A stretch of DNA of 64,000 bases from Clostridia bacterium (GTDB lineage: Bacteria > Bacillota > Clostridia > Christensenellales > Borkfalkiaceae): positions 62,001 to 126,000 of the forward strand of contig JAFTVF010000006.1 in NCBI GenBank assembly GCA_017465865.1, in the 5' to 3' direction. The notes beneath the pieces are model-generated. The model was not told where the DNA came from. It worked only from the letters and a program-made list of their open reading frames with translations, and did no database searches. Within the stretch, counting starts at the first letter, position 1. Each line of letters opens with the position of its first letter. Made by a program: the position numbers and the translations under genes. Of the stretch, positions 17,573-26,515 are shown piece after piece.

Positions 17573-18793
17573 ATGGCTAAAGCTAAATTTGACAGAAGCA
17601 AACCCCACGTTAACATTGGTACGATCGGCCACGTTGACCACGGTAAAACGACCCTCACCGCAGCTATCACGATGGTAATGGCGGCACGCGGCGGCGCAGA
17701 GAAGATGAGATACGACGAAATCGATAAAGCTCCCGAAGAAAGAGCACGTGGTATTACAATTAACACCGCGCACGTTGAATATCAGACGGATTCCCGTCAC
17801 TATGCACACGTTGACTGCCCGGGCCACGCTGACTACGTTAAAAACATGATCACCGGTGCCGCTCAGATGGACGGCGCGATCCTTGTTTGCGCAGCGACCG
17901 ACGGTCCTATGCCCCAGACCCGTGAGCACATCCTGCTCGCTCGTCAGGTAGGCGTTCCCTATATCGTTGTATTCATGAACAAGACCGACCTTGTAGACGA
18001 CGAAGAACTTCTCGAACTCGTTGAAATGGACATCAGAGACCTGCTTTCTTCCTACGACTTCCCCGGCGACGATATCCCCGTTATCCGCGGTTCGGCTTTG
18101 AAAGCGCTCGAAGTTGCTTCTTCCGACAAGTCGGCTGACGAAATCATGGCAGATCCCGCAGTTGCTCCTATCGTAGAGCTTATGGCTGCTGTTGACTCCT
18201 ACATTCCTACGCCCGCTCGTGAAGATTCCAAACCTTTCCTTCTTCCCGTAGAAGACGTATTCACGATCTCCGGTCGTGGTACGGTTGCTACCGGCCGTAT
18301 CGAGCGTGGTGTTGCGCACGTTGGCGAACCCGCAGAAATCGTTGGTCTTATCGACAAGCCTATGACCACGACGATCACCGGTCTTGAAATGTTCCACAAG
18401 CTCCTTGACGAAGCTCAGGCAGGCGACAACGTTGGTGCGCTTCTTCGTGGTATCAACAGAACGGATATCCAGAAGGGTCAGGTTATCGCGAAACCCAACA
18501 CGGTTGCTACCGGTACGGAATTCTCGGCTCAGGTATACGTTTTGAAGAAAGAAGAAGGCGGCCGTCATACGGCATTCTTCAACAACTATCGTCCTCAGTT
18601 CTTCGTTCGTACGACGGACGTAACGGGTAAGATCGAACTTCCCGAAGGCGTAGAAATGGTTATGCCCGGCGACAACATCGAAATGAAAGTTGTTCTCATT
18701 AAGCCCGTAGCACTCGAAGAAGGTCTTCGTTTCGCTATCCGTGAAGGCGGCAGAACGGTTGGTTCCGGTGTTATCACGAAGATCCTTAAATAA
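17573..18793 (+). CDS. tuf: Translation elongation factor Tu
   Basis: EF-Tu, 406 aa, from [20 protein letters not shown]. It has G1 [31 protein letters not shown] (switch II, cut here to landmarks) and MNKTDL, then the two beta barrels ending [13 protein letters not shown]. The length is about ten residues above the usual value because of a short insertion near residues 185-200 ([14 protein letters not shown]). The true start is the ATG at 17573 behind GGAGG. A longer upstream frame is not real. It delivers aminoacyl-tRNA to the ribosome. It has its own promoter and terminator. Confidence 0.97.
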   Translation: MAKAKFDRSKPHVNIGTIGHVDHGKTTLTAAITMVMAARGGAEKMRYDEIDKAPEERARGITINTAHVEYQTDSRHYAHVDCPGHADYVKNMITGAAQMDGAILVCAATDGPMPQTREHILLARQVGVPYIVVFMNKTDLVDDEELLELVEMDIRDLLSSYDFPGDDIPVIRGSALKALEVASSDKSADEIMADPAVAPIVELMAAVDSYIPTPAREDSKPFLLPVEDVFTISGRGTVATGRIERGVAHVGEPAEIVGLIDKPMTTTITGLEMFHKLLDEAQAGDNVGALLRGINRTDIQKGQVIAKPNTVATGTEFSAQVYVLKKEEGGRHTAFFNNYRPQFFVRTTDVTGKIELPEGVEMVMPGDNIEMKVVLIKPVALEEGLRFAIREGGRTVGSGVITKILK

Positions 18794-18820
18794 TTAAGGT
18801 CAACCATCTGAATTGAATAA

Positions 18821-18854
18821 AAACAGCTTATCCGTTTGGATAGGCTGTTTTTTA
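18821..18854 (+). terminator. Rho-independent terminator after tuf
   Basis: AACAGCTTATCC pairs with GGATAGGCTGTT (one G-T pair) around a four-base loop and is followed by TTTTT. A classical terminator. Confidence 0.9.
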
Positions 18855-18874
18855 TCGATTACCCAGCTCCTTTG

Positions 18875-18903
18875 TTGACAGTTTTTTCAAAGTATGCTAT
18901 AAT
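18875..18903 (+). promoter_or_regulatory. Promoter of the CPBP-lipid kinase pair
   Basis: Consensus TTGACA (18875-18880), 17 bases and TATAAT (18898-18903). The predicted transcript start is about 25 bases upstream of the GTG start. Confidence 0.85.
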
Positions 18904-18932
18904 ATAGAAAAGCGTTTAATCGGGGTAAAATC

Positions 18933-19748
18933 GTGCGAAATGAACAAGGACGAAAAAGAATACGACACGTCGTGCAAACGTCGTTAATCGTCCTTTTATG
19001 CGTATTGACCGTGGCGTTGGATTTTTTTGAGATATCCTACGTCAAGGACGGGTTTCGAAACAGACTGATCGGTAAAACCGTTCAACAATCCTGTGGAGCA
19101 GCCGCGGCGATTTTACTGATGATACGGTTAAACGTCCGATTGTTCGGAAAGCCGCGAAATGTATGGTATTTACTGCCTTGCTTGTTCGTTGCGATAGACA
19201 ATTTTCAGTTCAGCGCATACTTTAACGGAAAAATGTCGCTTGCAAGGACTTCGCCGTTGGATTTTGCTTTGTTTGGCGGATATTGCATGGCGGTCGGGCT
19301 GTTTGAAGAATGTATCTTCCGCGGTATCGTTTTCAGCGTTTTGGCGGGCTGTTTTTCCAAGGACAGAAAAGGATTTTTGAAAACGTATTTTTTATCGGCG
19401 ATTATATTCGGTGCGGCGCATTTGTTCAACGGATTTTCGCTCGGAACGCTGTTGCAGGTAGCGTATACCGTGCTGACGGGCGGATTGTTTGCATTCTGCC
19501 TGATCAAAACGAAAAATATTCTATGCTGTGCTTTCGTGCACGGACTGTATAATTTCTGCGGACTGTTATTCGATACGCAAGGGCTTGGAACGGGCGTTGT
19601 CTTTGACGTCGGTACGGTTGTAACGATGGCGATCGTCGGCGTTTGCGTCGGGATTTTCGTTCTGTACAGCGTTTTCAAATACTCCGAAGAAGAACGCTGT
19701 GCGTTATACGGATATTTAGGCTTAAAAACGGATAAAAACGAGGAATAA
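18933..19748 (+). CDS. CPBP-family intramembrane metalloprotease (271 aa)
   Basis: A membrane protein with about seven hydrophobic segments. The family motifs are present: EECIFRG (motif 1, catalytic Glu pair and Arg), GAAHLFNG (motif 2, His) and FVHGLYNF (motif 3, His and Asn). CPBP (Abi/CAAX-like) proteases cut substrates within the membrane; in Bacillota they are often linked to bacteriocin immunity or anti-sigma processing. The start is a GTG at 18933 behind a GGGG-type site. No ATG in frame lies nearby. It is followed after four bases by a lipid kinase gene. No bacteriocin gene is nearby, so its substrate is open. Confidence 0.85.
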   Translation: MRNEQGRKRIRHVVQTSLIVLLCVLTVALDFFEISYVKDGFRNRLIGKTVQQSCGAAAAILLMIRLNVRLFGKPRNVWYLLPCLFVAIDNFQFSAYFNGKMSLARTSPLDFALFGGYCMAVGLFEECIFRGIVFSVLAGCFSKDRKGFLKTYFLSAIIFGAAHLFNGFSLGTLLQVAYTVLTGGLFAFCLIKTKNILCCAFVHGLYNFCGLLFDTQGLGTGVVFDVGTVVTMAIVGVCVGIFVLYSVFKYSEEERCALYGYLGLKTDKNEE

Positions 19749-19752
19749 ACGA

Positions 19753-20664
19753 ATGAACTGTATATTTATTTATAATCCCGTGGGCGGGAAAGGCAAGATA
19801 GCTAAAAAGCTCGATTTGATCGTTTCCGAATTGAAACAAAAATACGATGAAGTCGAAGTATACGCCACGAAATGCGCGGGCGATATGGCTCGCATGGCAC
19901 GTGAAAGCGTCGGGAAATACGACGCGATCGTGTTTGCAGGCGGCGACGGGTCGTTTAACGAGGTCGTAGAGGGGATCGGCGGGCTGGATAATCTGCCTGA
20001 ACTCGGCTACATTCCCAGCGGTACGGTGAACGATATCGCGCATACCTTAAAAATCCCCACGAATATCAAAAAGGCGTTAAAGATCATTCGCACGGGCAGA
20101 ACGGAAAAGCTCGATTGTATGAAAGTCAACGATCATTACGCCATGTACGTCGTTGCCGCAGGCGCGTTTACCAGCGCGACGTACGCCACCCCGCAGGCGC
20201 AGAAAAACCATATGGGTCGGATTGCCTACGGCTTCGAGGGGATCAAGCATAATTTGAAATTTCAGATCTTTGAAATCGATTGCCAAGGCGAAAAGACTTC
20301 CGCGCATACCGACAGCGTACTCATTACCGTTATGAATAGCCGCTTTGTGGCGGGGTTTGGCTTAAATAAGAAAGCCTCGTTGCAAGACGGTAAGTTAGAG
20401 GTGGCGATCATCCGTCAGAAAAAGAACCCTAATTTCTTCCGTAAATGCGGCGCGTTGTTTGCCGTAGCGCGGTTGTTCTTGTTCGGGTATAGGATAAAGA
20501 TGAAGCGTTTGATTAAAATGGAAGGCTCGGCTTTCGATATCCAAACCAGCGAGGACGTAACGTGGACCTTTGACGGCGAAAAGGGACAAAGCGGAAACGT
20601 GCATATCGAGGTAATTCCTCGGAAAATCAATATGATCGTTCCTCAAAAACTGAAAAAGATTTAA
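19753..20664 (+). CDS. Diacylglycerol kinase family lipid kinase, YegS/BmrU type (303 aa)
   Basis: The N-terminus IFIYNPVGGKGK is the nucleotide loop. FAGGDGSFNEVVEGI is the GGDGT-type catalytic motif, here GGDGS. LGYIPSGTVNDIAHTL is the GT-N-D/F-A motif. The C-terminal beta sandwich ends with TWTFDGE, followed by VHIEVIP. The family phosphorylates diacylglycerol or related lipids and feeds phosphatidic acid back to phospholipid synthesis. It forms a two-gene unit with the CPBP protease and ends at a hairpin shared with the convergent pot operon. Confidence 0.88.
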   Translation: MNCIFIYNPVGGKGKIAKKLDLIVSELKQKYDEVEVYATKCAGDMARMARESVGKYDAIVFAGGDGSFNEVVEGIGGLDNLPELGYIPSGTVNDIAHTLKIPTNIKKALKIIRTGRTEKLDCMKVNDHYAMYVVAAGAFTSATYATPQAQKNHMGRIAYGFEGIKHNLKFQIFEIDCQGEKTSAHTDSVLITVMNSRFVAGFGLNKKASLQDGKLEVAIIRQKKNPNFFRKCGALFAVARLFLFGYRIKMKRLIKMEGSAFDIQTSEDVTWTFDGEKGQSGNVHIEVIPRKINMIVPQKLKKI

Positions 20665-20669
20665 TAACG

Positions 20670-20711
20670 AGAAAAATCCCTGACTTATTCCTACAAGTCG
20701 GGGATTTTTCT
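20670..20711. terminator. Bidirectional terminator between lipid kinase and potD genes
   Basis: Arms AAAAATCCCTGACTT and AAGTCGGGGATTTTT pair over 15 bp with one G-T pair. A- and T-rich flanks on both sides give a U-tract in each direction, so it serves both convergent transcripts. Confidence 0.88.
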
Positions 20712-20727
20712 AATGCGTGATAACGGA

Positions 20728-22095
20728 TTATTTAATATTATTCCACATACGGTTGGCGCGTTCGTTTTCTTCCTTATCGAAGAAATCCATAACCACCAAG
20801 CGTTTTCTCGTGGCATCGTCGGGGTATTGCGCAAAAAGCTGACGGCGAAGCTGATTTTCAGGAACAATCAACGGTTCGTACTCCTTTCCGAAGAAATAGG
20901 ACAGATCGTAGGTTGCGACGTTTTCTTCGTCGTATTCCGCACCGTAGGTGTAATCGATATACTCGTACAGTTCTTGTCCTGCCAAACAGCTCGTATAGCC
21001 GATATAATACATATTTCGGATTGCGTTGCGGGGCATAGAGAGGAAGTTTACGAACGCGGTCGCCGCGTCTACGTTTGCGCCCTGCATCATTACCCAACCG
21101 TCGAACCAGAGATTGGATACCGAATTAGGGATACTGTATTCGAGCGCAAGCTCGGCTTCGCCTTCTGCTTCGTCGAGGATATACACCGCGTCGCCGCTCC
21201 ATTGATAGGACGCGTCCAAACGCCCTGAAATCAGGTCGTTCTTGCCCTCGTCCGTTTCCAAGCCGTACAGATTTTTACGGGCGGATTCCAAGAGCTTTTT
21301 CACTTCGTTCATCGTGCCTTTCGAAGTGTCGTTCATTTTATTGAAAAGCTCGTCGGCGTAATTTTCGCCGTCGGGGTTGAGGCTGAGCAGATAATCCTCG
21401 TAATACATACCAAGCCCCATAAAATACGAATCCCGCGTATTGTCTTTCGCCGTGATCTTGCGTTCGCATTCTTTGCTCGTCAGACAGTACCAGCTTTTCA
21501 TCGTCTCGCGGTCTATTTTTTCGGGATTGAACACGAAACCCGTCGTGCCCCACATATAGCCTGCAATGTGGTTGGTAAGCCCTGTTTTGGTGAAGATCTC
21601 GCCCGTATACGCGGAAACGTTTTTCGCGTAATAATTCTGCTCTTTCGTCGCGTCGAAAAATTCTTCGGGGTAAGCAAGCAATGCGTTTTCCGATTTCAAT
21701 TTCATCGCCATATACTCAGACGGGCAAAGCAGATCGTAGCTATCGCCCATTTTGATCTTATTATACATCGTTTCGTTGTCTTGCAGCGCAACGTATTCGA
21801 CTTTGATCTTCTTTCCCGTTTGTTCGAAATACCAATCCTCGAACTCCTCGTAAAGGGGTCGGGACTCGGCGAGATCGATACCCGTCAATTCCTGATACCA
21901 TTCCTTAAACTCCTGCACGTCGGGATCGTCCTCTTGATAGAGGCTGCCCCCCATATCGATATATTCGTCCCAGCTCGCCACGCGCAATACGTTTTCGCCC
22001 GTTGCGAAACCGCCGTTTCCGCTTGAACACGCCGCCGTAGAGAGCGCGGAGCAAACGAGAAATGCGGTTAAACCTATGGAAATTATCTTTTTCAT
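20728..22095 (-). CDS. potD: Spermidine/putrescine ABC transporter, substrate-binding lipoprotein
   Basis: A lipoprotein signal with LSTAACSS (Cys near residue 23). Landmarks of the PotD/PotF family are VLRVASWDEYI, YDLLCPSEYMAMKL, YMWGTTGFVFNPEKI and SYQWSGDAVYIL. The protein (455 aa) is about 100 residues longer than typical PotD. Part of this is an acidic insertion of some 50 residues (about 50-95) between the first strand and the KIKVEYVALQDNETMY segment. It captures polyamines outside the cell for the PotABC importer. It is the last gene of the operon, with its start overlapping the stop of potC by four bases. Confidence 0.88.
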   Translation of the reverse strand: MKKIISIGLTAFLVCSALSTAACSSGNGGFATGENVLRVASWDEYIDMGGSLYQEDDPDVQEFKEWYQELTGIDLAESRPLYEEFEDWYFEQTGKKIKVEYVALQDNETMYNKIKMGDSYDLLCPSEYMAMKLKSENALLAYPEEFFDATKEQNYYAKNVSAYTGEIFTKTGLTNHIAGYMWGTTGFVFNPEKIDRETMKSWYCLTSKECERKITAKDNTRDSYFMGLGMYYEDYLLSLNPDGENYADELFNKMNDTSKGTMNEVKKLLESARKNLYGLETDEGKNDLISGRLDASYQWSGDAVYILDEAEGEAELALEYSIPNSVSNLWFDGWVMMQGANVDAATAFVNFLSMPRNAIRNMYYIGYTSCLAGQELYEYIDYTYGAEYDEENVATYDLSYFFGKEYEPLIVPENQLRRQLFAQYPDDATRKRLVVMDFFDKEENERANRMWNNIK

Positions 22096-22907
22096 TTCTT
22101 TTTACTCCTTGTATTGCGATAGGAATGGACGTTGACGAGAACCACGGCGATAACGATAATGAAGAAAATAATCGCCGTAAACGCCCAATACGCCGCTTTG
22201 ATCTGCGGTCCGACGACGTTGTTTTTATCCAGACCGTAGATATGCGTGCTGATGGTTTTGAACGAGTCGGGTTTGGTGTACGCGGCGATCACGTAATCGT
22301 CGAGCGATAAGGTGATCGACAGCAAAAATCCCGCAATGATCCCGGGCAGTATCTGCGGTATGATCACGGAAAACAGCGCTTTTGTGGGCGACGCGCCGAG
22401 ATCGAGCGCGGCTTCGTAAAGGTTGTTGTCCATTTGCCGAAGTTTGGGCAATACGGACAGCACCACGAAAGGTGTACAAAGGATCATTTGTCCAAGTACG
22501 AGCGGGATAAAGGTGGATTTATCGATACTGAAAAAGGATACGAACAGTGCAAACGAGATCGCCGTAACGACTTCCGCATTGATGACGGGGATACGGTTGA
22601 CGGCGGAAAGCATACCGTTCGTGCGTTTTTTGGAATAGAATATCCCGATCGCGCCGACCGTACCGAGTACGGTAGACAACAGCGCGACGATCACGGCAAG
22701 TAAGATCGTCTGTAAAACGACGCGCAGCGGCTCGTTGTCAAGGTCGAAGAAATACTTGTAGTGCGATAAACTGAACCCGCTCCAACCCGTTTGGATCATA
22801 TCGCTTTCGTTAAAGCTGTTGACCGTAAGGAAAATAATCGGGAAATAGATAAAGAGGAGTATGAGGACGATAAACGACCATTTCAAAACGCTTTTTATTT
22901 TTACCAT
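22092..22907 (-). CDS. potC: Polyamine ABC transporter permease PotC
   Basis: 271 aa with six predicted membrane helices. The EAA loop EAALDLGASPTKALFSVIIPQILPG (cited by its ends) contacts the ATPase. The length and order (after potB, before potD) fit PotC. It forms one half of the membrane channel. It overlaps potB by seven bases at its start. Confidence 0.88.
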   Translation of the reverse strand: MVKIKSVLKWSFIVLILLFIYFPIIFLTVNSFNESDMIQTGWSGFSLSHYKYFFDLDNEPLRVVLQTILLAVIVALLSTVLGTVGAIGIFYSKKRTNGMLSAVNRIPVINAEVVTAISFALFVSFFSIDKSTFIPLVLGQMILCTPFVVLSVLPKLRQMDNNLYEAALDLGASPTKALFSVIIPQILPGIIAGFLLSITLSLDDYVIAAYTKPDSFKTISTHIYGLDKNNVVGPQIKAAYWAFTAIIFFIIVIAVVLVNVHSYRNTRSKKK

Positions 22908-23761
22908 AACGAAGTACCTCGCGTTTCCGTTTGTTCGTCTGCCTTAAATCCGCCCGTGAGCCAAGTTACCAAGAACATAAACAGCAGTAAAAGTAAGGCA
23001 ATGAACGATCCGTCGTGCCACAAATCGCCCATGAAATAGTCGTCGATGAGCTTTCCGACAATTTTCACGTTTCGGAAAGTGAGATAATTCGAAACGACGT
23101 AGTTCGTCATCGACGGCAAGAAAACCATAGACACGCCGCTCGCGATCCCTGCTTTGGACAGGGGAAGCGTGATCTTTACAAACGCTTGCGCGCCCGTCGA
23201 ACCGAGGTCGCGCGCCGCTTCTAAATAGCTTTTATCGATTTTAATAATCGTCGTGTAGATGGGTAAGATCATAAAGGGCAGGAAATCGTACACCATACCG
23301 ATAATCGTGTTCACGATATTCCAAGCGTTGGATTTGTTGTACGTGCCGAGGAATACGAACAGCTCTTTCAACGCATTGATACGCAGTACGAAATTCACCC
23401 ACATAGGCACGATAAAAAGGAGCAACAGCGCGGATTTGTTTTTCAGCTTGCACCGCGCGATAATATACGCGACGGGGTAAGCGATCAACAGACAGATCAC
23501 AGTGCTTACCAAGGAAATGAACAGGCTCTGCATAATCGTTTTGAAGTTATACGATTTGAAGAACCCGATCACACCCTCGCCGCTTTCGTTGAAGAAAACT
23601 TTCACGTATTCCAGCGTGAATTTACCCTCGTCGTTCGTGAACGCGTAATAGAATATGATAAGCAGGGGGATCACGACGAAAATCGCCAAAAACAATCCGT
23701 AGGGGATCGCCAGCAATTTCCGCGAGAAATGCGGTTTTGCTTTCGCTTTCGTGTTCGTCAT
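22901..23761 (-). CDS. potB: Polyamine ABC transporter permease PotB
   Basis: 286 aa. An N-terminal cytoplasmic segment (MTNTKAKAKPHFSRK) precedes six membrane helices. The EAA loop reads EAARDLGSTGAQAFVKITLP. It is the first permease of the operon and overlaps the potA stop by four bases, which points to coupled translation. Confidence 0.88.
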   Translation of the reverse strand: MTNTKAKAKPHFSRKLLAIPYGLFLAIFVVIPLLIIFYYAFTNDEGKFTLEYVKVFFNESGEGVIGFFKSYNFKTIMQSLFISLVSTVICLLIAYPVAYIIARCKLKNKSALLLLFIVPMWVNFVLRINALKELFVFLGTYNKSNAWNIVNTIIGMVYDFLPFMILPIYTTIIKIDKSYLEAARDLGSTGAQAFVKITLPLSKAGIASGVSMVFLPSMTNYVVSNYLTFRNVKIVGKLIDDYFMGDLWHDGSFIALLLLLFMFLVTWLTGGFKADEQTETRGTSLW

Positions 23762-25272
23762 TGCTTTCCGCCCTCCGCAACTTTCAAAGTCAAACGGATC
23801 TTGTCAGGGGGAATGATCAGGCTGACGAGATCGTTTTCATTCCACAGATCCTCGCAGGCGAGTACGTAATCTTCCTCGTTTTCCGTACGCACGATATACC
23901 GATAATATTCACTCTTATAAATCAGCGAAATAATATGCCCCTGCGCGCCGCCGTCTTCAAGATTATCGCTCATGGTGATATCGTGCAAACCGACCTCGAC
24001 GTTGACTTCCGTATCCGTCAGATCGAGCTTTTCGCCCTTGGCGGTAATCAGGTAACCCTCTTCGTCCAAATGACTGCCCGGATACAGCTGGGTAACGTCG
24101 CATTCAAATTCTCCGTCGCCGAATTCCACGGTATTGCGCTTCGTAATAACGCCCGAGAATTTATTCACGCGGAATTTCTTTTTCATAACGTGGATACCGT
24201 CGGGGGCAACGGTAAGCCCTACCCGATCGCCTACGTCGGGGGCAACGGTGCTTTGGATCTCGATTTCGTATCTTCCGCATTGTACTAAGATTTGATAATG
24301 GATACCCTTGAAAATAACCGAAGTAACCTTGCCTTTCAGCATTCCGTCGTCGGGCGGGGTGATCTTGACGTCTTCGGGACGTACGACCACGTCCACGGGT
24401 TCGTCCTTTTCAAAACCGCCGTCGAGGCACTCAAACGCCTTACCGCAGAACCGTACCTGTCCGTCTTTGGGCATAACGCCCGAGAAAATATTACTCTCGC
24501 CGATGAAGTCCGCAACAAACGTGTTTTTCGGTTCGTTATAGATCATTTCGGGCGTGCCGATCTGTTGGATCGCGCCGTCCGCCATAACCACGATCGTGTC
24601 GGACATGGTAAGCGCTTCTTCCTGATCGTGCGTTACGTAAATGAACGTGATCCCGAGCCGTTTGTGCATGGCTTTGAGTTCAAGCTGCATTTCTTTGCGC
24701 ATTTTAAGATCGAGCGCGCCGAGCGGCTCGTCCAAGAGCAAAATTTCAGGCTCGTTGACGATGGCGCGGGCAATCGCGATACGCTGCTGCTGACCGCCCG
24801 AAAGGGTGGAGATACTGCGTTTTTCAAAACCCGTAAGATCGACGATTTCAAGGGCTTTTCTTACTTTTTCCGCAATGACCTCTTTGGGTAATTTTTTATA
24901 TTTGATCTTTTCTTTTCCGTCTTTACTGATACAGGTCGTTTCCACGCGTTTGAGCTTTAACCCGAACGCCACGTTTTCAAAGACGTTGAGATGGGGGAAG
25001 AGCGCGTATTTTTGGAACACCGTATTGACGGGACGGCGGTTGGGGGGCAACGCGCTGATATCCTCGCCGTTAAAGAGGATTTTCCCGCTCGTAGGCATTT
25101 CAAAACCCGCGATCATACGCAACGTAGTGGTTTTTCCGCAGCCCGACGGACCGAGAAAGGTAATAAACTCTCCCTTGCGTACGTAAAAATTGATATTTTC
25201 CACGACGGACACTCCGTCGAATTCCTTGCAAACGTCGATCAGCTCGATAATATGTTTGGTGTTGTTTTGCAT
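23758..25272 (-). CDS. potA: Polyamine ABC transporter ATPase PotA with extended C-terminus (504 aa)
   Basis: The ATPase has Walker A LGPSGCGKTTTLRMIAG, Q-loop FQKYALFPHLNVFENV, signature LSGGQQQRIAIARA and Walker B ILLLDEPLGALD. A TOBE domain follows (about 275-350). Typical PotA ends near residue 370. Here a further 130 residues form what looks like a second TOBE-like unit, ending in VSLIIPPDKIRL. An 18-residue Lys-rich insertion (ETTCISKDGKEKIKYKKL) lies in the helical subdomain. It drives polyamine import from the cytoplasmic face. The extra C-terminal domain may bind a ligand or regulator (inference). Confidence 0.9.
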   Translation of the reverse strand: MQNNTKHIIELIDVCKEFDGVSVVENINFYVRKGEFITFLGPSGCGKTTTLRMIAGFEMPTSGKILFNGEDISALPPNRRPVNTVFQKYALFPHLNVFENVAFGLKLKRVETTCISKDGKEKIKYKKLPKEVIAEKVRKALEIVDLTGFEKRSISTLSGGQQQRIAIARAIVNEPEILLLDEPLGALDLKMRKEMQLELKAMHKRLGITFIYVTHDQEEALTMSDTIVVMADGAIQQIGTPEMIYNEPKNTFVADFIGESNIFSGVMPKDGQVRFCGKAFECLDGGFEKDEPVDVVVRPEDVKITPPDDGMLKGKVTSVIFKGIHYQILVQCGRYEIEIQSTVAPDVGDRVGLTVAPDGIHVMKKKFRVNKFSGVITKRNTVEFGDGEFECDVTQLYPGSHLDEEGYLITAKGEKLDLTDTEVNVEVGLHDITMSDNLEDGGAQGHIISLIYKSEYYRYIVRTENEEDYVLACEDLWNENDLVSLIIPPDKIRLTLKVAEGGKQ

Positions 25273-25317
25273 ATCCGTATTTTCTCCTGAAAATTCTTTT
25301 GTTTTGATGATCGTAAA

Positions 25318-25851
25318 TCAGAAATTAGGCGGCGTGGATATCCATAGGAATTTTGCTTTGCCTTTCCCTTTGTTGAGGATAGAATGGGGTTTATTCGCGG
25401 GATAATAAAAAGCCTCGCCTTTTTTACAGGTATAATGCTTATTGCCCAAAACGACGGCGATCTTTCCTTCGAGCACGTATCCGAATTCCTCGCCCTCGTG
25501 GGGGATATCCCCCGAAGTGGAAACGCCCTCTGATAGTTCCACCAGCACGGGCTCCATCATATTTTTTTGCGCGTTGGGGATCAGCCAATTCCATAAAACG
25601 CCGTCCGAATCCTTTTCGATGAATTCGTTTTTGGAAAACACGACCTTTTCCTCGGCTTCCTCGCGGAAAAATTCCGCAAGATTACTGCCCAGCGCCGACA
25701 AGATATCCGTAAGCGTTGCGATCGAAGGGCTGTTTAAGTCGTTTTCGAGCTGTGAAATATAGCCTTTCGTCAATTCGCAGCGATCGGCAAGCTCTTCCTG
25801 CGTCAAACCTTTTTGGTTACGCATTTGTTTTATCTTTTTCCCGAGTTCCAT
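25318..25851 (-). CDS. XRE-family regulator with cupin domain, probable pot operon regulator
   Basis: 177 aa. An N-terminal HTH (ELGKKIKQMRNQKGLTQEELADRCELTKGYISQLE) is followed by a cupin domain with HEGEEFGYVLEGKIAVVLGNK and YYPANKPHSILNKGKG. This PuuR/SinR-cupin class commonly controls polyamine uptake or breakdown genes. The start is the ATG at 25851, six bases after AAGGAG; a longer frame to 25872 lacks a ribosome site. It is the first gene of the potABCD operon and likely binds the repeats in its own leader. Confidence 0.85.
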   Translation of the reverse strand: MELGKKIKQMRNQKGLTQEELADRCELTKGYISQLENDLNSPSIATLTDILSALGSNLAEFFREEAEEKVVFSKNEFIEKDSDGVLWNWLIPNAQKNMMEPVLVELSEGVSTSGDIPHEGEEFGYVLEGKIAVVLGNKHYTCKKGEAFYYPANKPHSILNKGKGKAKFLWISTPPNF

Positions 25852-25880
25852 AGTGCGCTCCTTAAAAGCCAAGTTTTCGG

Positions 25881-25920
25881 TTTGTTAATAATAAACGAAA
25901 AGTTTAGTTAAAATAAACTT
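25881..25920 (-). promoter_or_regulatory. Tandem repeats in the pot leader, candidate operator
   Basis: On the plus strand, GTTAATAATAAAC and GTTAAAATAAAC lie some 20 bases apart. The second lies in a perfect inverted repeat AGTTTA (25901-25906) / TAAACT (25914-25919). They are between the pot promoter and the regulator start, where a repressor could block transcription. The link to the XRE protein is inferred. Confidence 0.5.
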
Positions 25921-25932
25921 CCGACGATAAAT

Positions 25933-25961
25933 ATTATATTGTAAACGCGCGCGTATGTCAA
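25933..25961 (-). promoter_or_regulatory. Promoter of the regulator-potABCD operon
   Basis: On the minus strand there is a perfect TTGACA (25961-25956), a 17-base spacer and a perfect TATAAT (25938-25933). A fully consensus promoter like this usually needs a repressor. Confidence 0.88.
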
Positions 25962-26038
25962 TCGTTTGAAAAGGGATTTTATAAATATTTTTTCTTTTCT
26001 CTATAAGATAGTGAAAAAAGAAAAAACGGGCGAGCACG

Positions 26039-26067
26039 AAAAAAGGGGTCTACCTGTCGGCAGACCC
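26039..26067 (-). terminator. Rho-independent terminator after rpsT
   Basis: On the minus strand GGGTCTGCC pairs with GGTAGACCC (one G-T pair) around GACA and is followed by CTTTTTTCG. Confidence 0.85.
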
Positions 26068-26101
26068 TCATATTTATAATATGCGGTATTCTAAAAAAGG
26101 T

Positions 26102-26365
26102 TTAGTTCAAAGCGGCGAGTTTCTTTGCCAACTTTGCTTTTCTGTTGTTTGCGTTATTCTTATGAATAACCCCTTTGGTAACAGCGCCGTCAATCGCGGA
26201 TACGGTTTCGGGATACAGCTTCGCAGCGGTTTCCTTGTCGTTTGCTTCAACAGCGGTAAGGAATTTCTTTACCTGCGTTTTCAGCGCGGATTTGATGGCT
26301 TTGTTTCTCTGGGTCTTTTTGTCGATAACCAGAACTCTTTTCTTTGCGGATTTAATATTAGGCAT
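26102..26365 (-). CDS. rpsT: 30S ribosomal protein S20
   Basis: 87 aa, the standard length, starting [17 protein letters not shown], Lys/Ala rich and wholly helical, with the conserved [19 protein letters not shown] tail. It binds 16S rRNA early in 30S assembly. The start at 26365 is preceded by AAGGAGA; an upstream in-frame ATG at 26389 would add eight non-conserved residues. It is transcribed alone, divergently from murI. Confidence 0.96.
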   Translation of the reverse strand: MPNIKSAKKRVLVIDKKTQRNKAIKSALKTQVKKFLTAVEANDKETAAKLYPETVSAIDGAVTKGVIHKNNANNRKAKLAKKLAALN

Positions 26366-26420
26366 AATGTTCTCCTTATTTGTTTCCAAATTTTCTTAAT
26401 CAATTCAAACTGCGTAGACT

Positions 26421-26449
26421 ATTTTAACATAAATTCTTTTGATTGTAAA
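26421..26449 (-). promoter_or_regulatory. Promoter of rpsT
   Basis: On the minus strand there is TTTACA (26449-26444), 17 bases and TAAAAT (26426-26421). A TGT directly before the -10 makes it an extended -10 promoter. Confidence 0.75.
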
Positions 26450-26515
26450 CTGTTTTTCGGGTGAAAAACGAGAAAAACCCCAAAAAATTAAAAAATTTTG
26501 AAAAAGGAGGCTACA

